64,000 bases of DNA from Rugamonas aquatica (lineage in GTDB: Bacteria; Pseudomonadota; Gammaproteobacteria; Burkholderiales; Burkholderiaceae_D), in assembly GCF_009380215.1 (NCBI RefSeq), contig NZ_WHUG01000009.1, positions 186,001 to 250,000 of the forward strand, read 5' to 3'. Below are positions 63,058 through 64,000 of the stretch, in pieces. How positions within the stretch are numbered: the first letter of the stretch is position 1; every line of letters begins with the position of its first letter. Under the pieces are notes generated by a model. That model was given only the letters and a program-made list of their open reading frames with translations. It was not told the DNA's origin and did no database searches. The translations under genes and the position numbers were made by a program.

Positions 63058-64000
63058 TTAAAAAGTCAACAACAGGTTGTTTCCCACTACGCCAGCATCG
63101 GGCCGGTCGCCCGCCGAGACGTTGCGATTGATTCTGAGCGCGGCGTAGTGCGGGGCGGCATTGGCCGCCTTGCTTCCGTCCGCGTCATAGTCGCGGCAAT
63201 ATTCGATGGCCCCGCCCCAGGCCGTCGTGCCGTACTCCTCCTTCGACAGGCCGATGCCGGCCAGCACATCCGTGCTGGACAAGTCATACCAGCCGTCGTG
63301 GCATCCCTGGTTGGCGGGCACGCTGGCCGGCGCCACCGTCATGGTGCCGGGGTTGGGCAGCCACCAGTTGCTCGGGTCGTTCCCTGAGGCGGTGTTCTGC
63401 TGGGCCCGGAAATACGACAACATGGCGTCACGGATACGGTCGAGTTTTTGCGCCGTATTGGCCAGCATCTGTTTCTGCAGCGGCAGCGTCGACACGAAGA
63501 ACGGCGCCAAGTCTCCGCCGGACGTGCTCCAGTTGCCGTAGTTGGTCGCGGTGAGCGCCGCGCTGTCGCCCGGTACCCCGCTCGCCGCGCTCGGATTGCA
63601 GGCCGCCGTCCGTTCACAAGCGCTCATGTAGACCACGCCGAACTGGTAGGTCAGCACCACCTGCGGCCCCGACTGAAAATACAGGGGCCAGGCCGCCACC
63701 AGTCCATCGACGCGTTGATAGACGCGGACCCGGTGTGCCGGATAGTTGTCATCGTTGAGCTCACTGGGGTTGACGCCCGACTGCGTCAACGCCCCGGCCA
63801 ACGCCAGTCCAGCGGCGGACGCATCGAGCGGGTTGAACACCGTCGAGGAATAACCGGCGCCGGTATAGGGTGGCGGCAGCGTGCCCAACGCAGTGCTGTC
63901 ATGCGCGTACTGCAACAAGGCGATGCCGATGGTCTGGTTGTTGACCTCCTGTTTCCGGGCATAGCTGCCGCGCATGCTGGCCACATAGCTGTTGAGGATG
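63058..64000 (-). CDS. PilV-like pilin/adhesin, N-terminus outside the window
   Basis: The frame is open to the right edge. The visible ~313 residues begin in a helix (ILNSYVASMRGSYARKQEVN) and continue with an Ala/Gly/Asn-rich body with several Cys and an NWWLPNPGTMTVAP segment. Size and place next to the major pilin suggest a shufflon-type PilV or other minor pilin. The N-terminal pilin helix should lie beyond 64000. Confidence 0.65.
   Translation of the reverse strand, partial: ILNSYVASMRGSYARKQEVNNQTIGIALLQYAHDSTALGTLPPPYTGAGYSSTVFNPLDASAAGLALAGALTQSGVNPSELNDDNYPAHRVRVYQRVDGLVAAWPLYFQSGPQVVLTYQFGVVYMSACERTAACNPSAASGVPGDSAALTATNYGNWSTSGGDLAPFFVSTLPLQKQMLANTAQKLDRIRDAMLSYFRAQQNTASGNDPSNWWLPNPGTMTVAPASVPANQGCHDGWYDLSSTDVLAGIGLSKEEYGTTAWGGAIEYCRDYDADGSKAANAAPHYAALRINRNVSAGDRPDAGVVGNNLLLTF

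Overview
The window comes from a GC-rich Gram-negative bacterium, most likely a betaproteobacterium of the order Burkholderiales. The type III secretion (T3SS) gene order resembles the Bordetella Bsc system, and codon use, the R64-like type IVb pilus genes and the insertion-sequence (IS) repertoire fit the same group. The many decayed IS copies suggest a host-associated lineage in which ISs have expanded. No rRNA, tRNA or CRISPR array was seen.

Layout. (1) Positions 1-2969 hold an open-ended minus-strand gene and, divergently, a 700-aa protein with two tandem macro-like (ADP-ribose-binding fold) domains, a strong candidate T3SS effector. (2) Positions 4686-18688 carry a compact minus-strand T3SS operon. 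In transcription order it encodes a tip/filament-like protein, a small protein, an SycD-type chaperone, two translocators (sctE, sctB), a second SycD-type chaperone, a TPR protein, then sctI-J-K-L-N-O-P-Q-R-S-T-U and a terminator. The secretin (sctC), sctD, needle (sctF), sctV and gatekeeper (sctW) are not in the window. The operon is bracketed by inverted copies of one IS3-family element (3092-3954 and 18931-20110). (3) Positions 20180-50987 form a mosaic of candidate effectors and IS wreckage. The candidates include a 1168-aa helical protein, a clan-CD (C80-like) cysteine peptidase-like protein, an HExxxH metallopeptidase-like protein, a membrane-active 731-aa protein, two related helical proteins, an AT-rich gene remnant, and a class I chaperone paired with a small hydrophobic cargo candidate. 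The IS remains are from IS3, IS5, IS21, IS66, IS110, IS256 and IS481. A GGDEF-EAL protein, a helix-turn-helix regulator, a methyltransferase/TPR/GNAT fusion and a large Ig-repeat lipoprotein are interspersed. An inversion of about 5.2 kb (29127-34340) has one breakpoint in an IS110 and one in an IS66 transposase; turning it back restores the partner halves of both genes.

(4) Positions 51235-52805 hold a translationally coupled beta-carbonic anhydrase and bestrophin pair. (5) Positions 53236-64000 hold a type IVb pilus operon on the minus strand: pilins, a GspE-type ATPase with a duplicated N-terminal domain, a GspF-type membrane protein, PilM/N-, PilO- and PilP-like proteins, secreted proteins and an HExxH protein. 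A convergent lytic transglycosylase lies at its end. The pilin-like gene at the right edge is cut off.

The T3SS genes build an export apparatus and host-membrane pore, and the genes around them look like its cargo. Ten-base poly-C tracts inside three genes (the macro effector, the 1168-aa candidate and the lipoprotein) raise the possibility of phase variation. Effector roles are inferred from context, N-terminal composition and domain motifs and have not been demonstrated.
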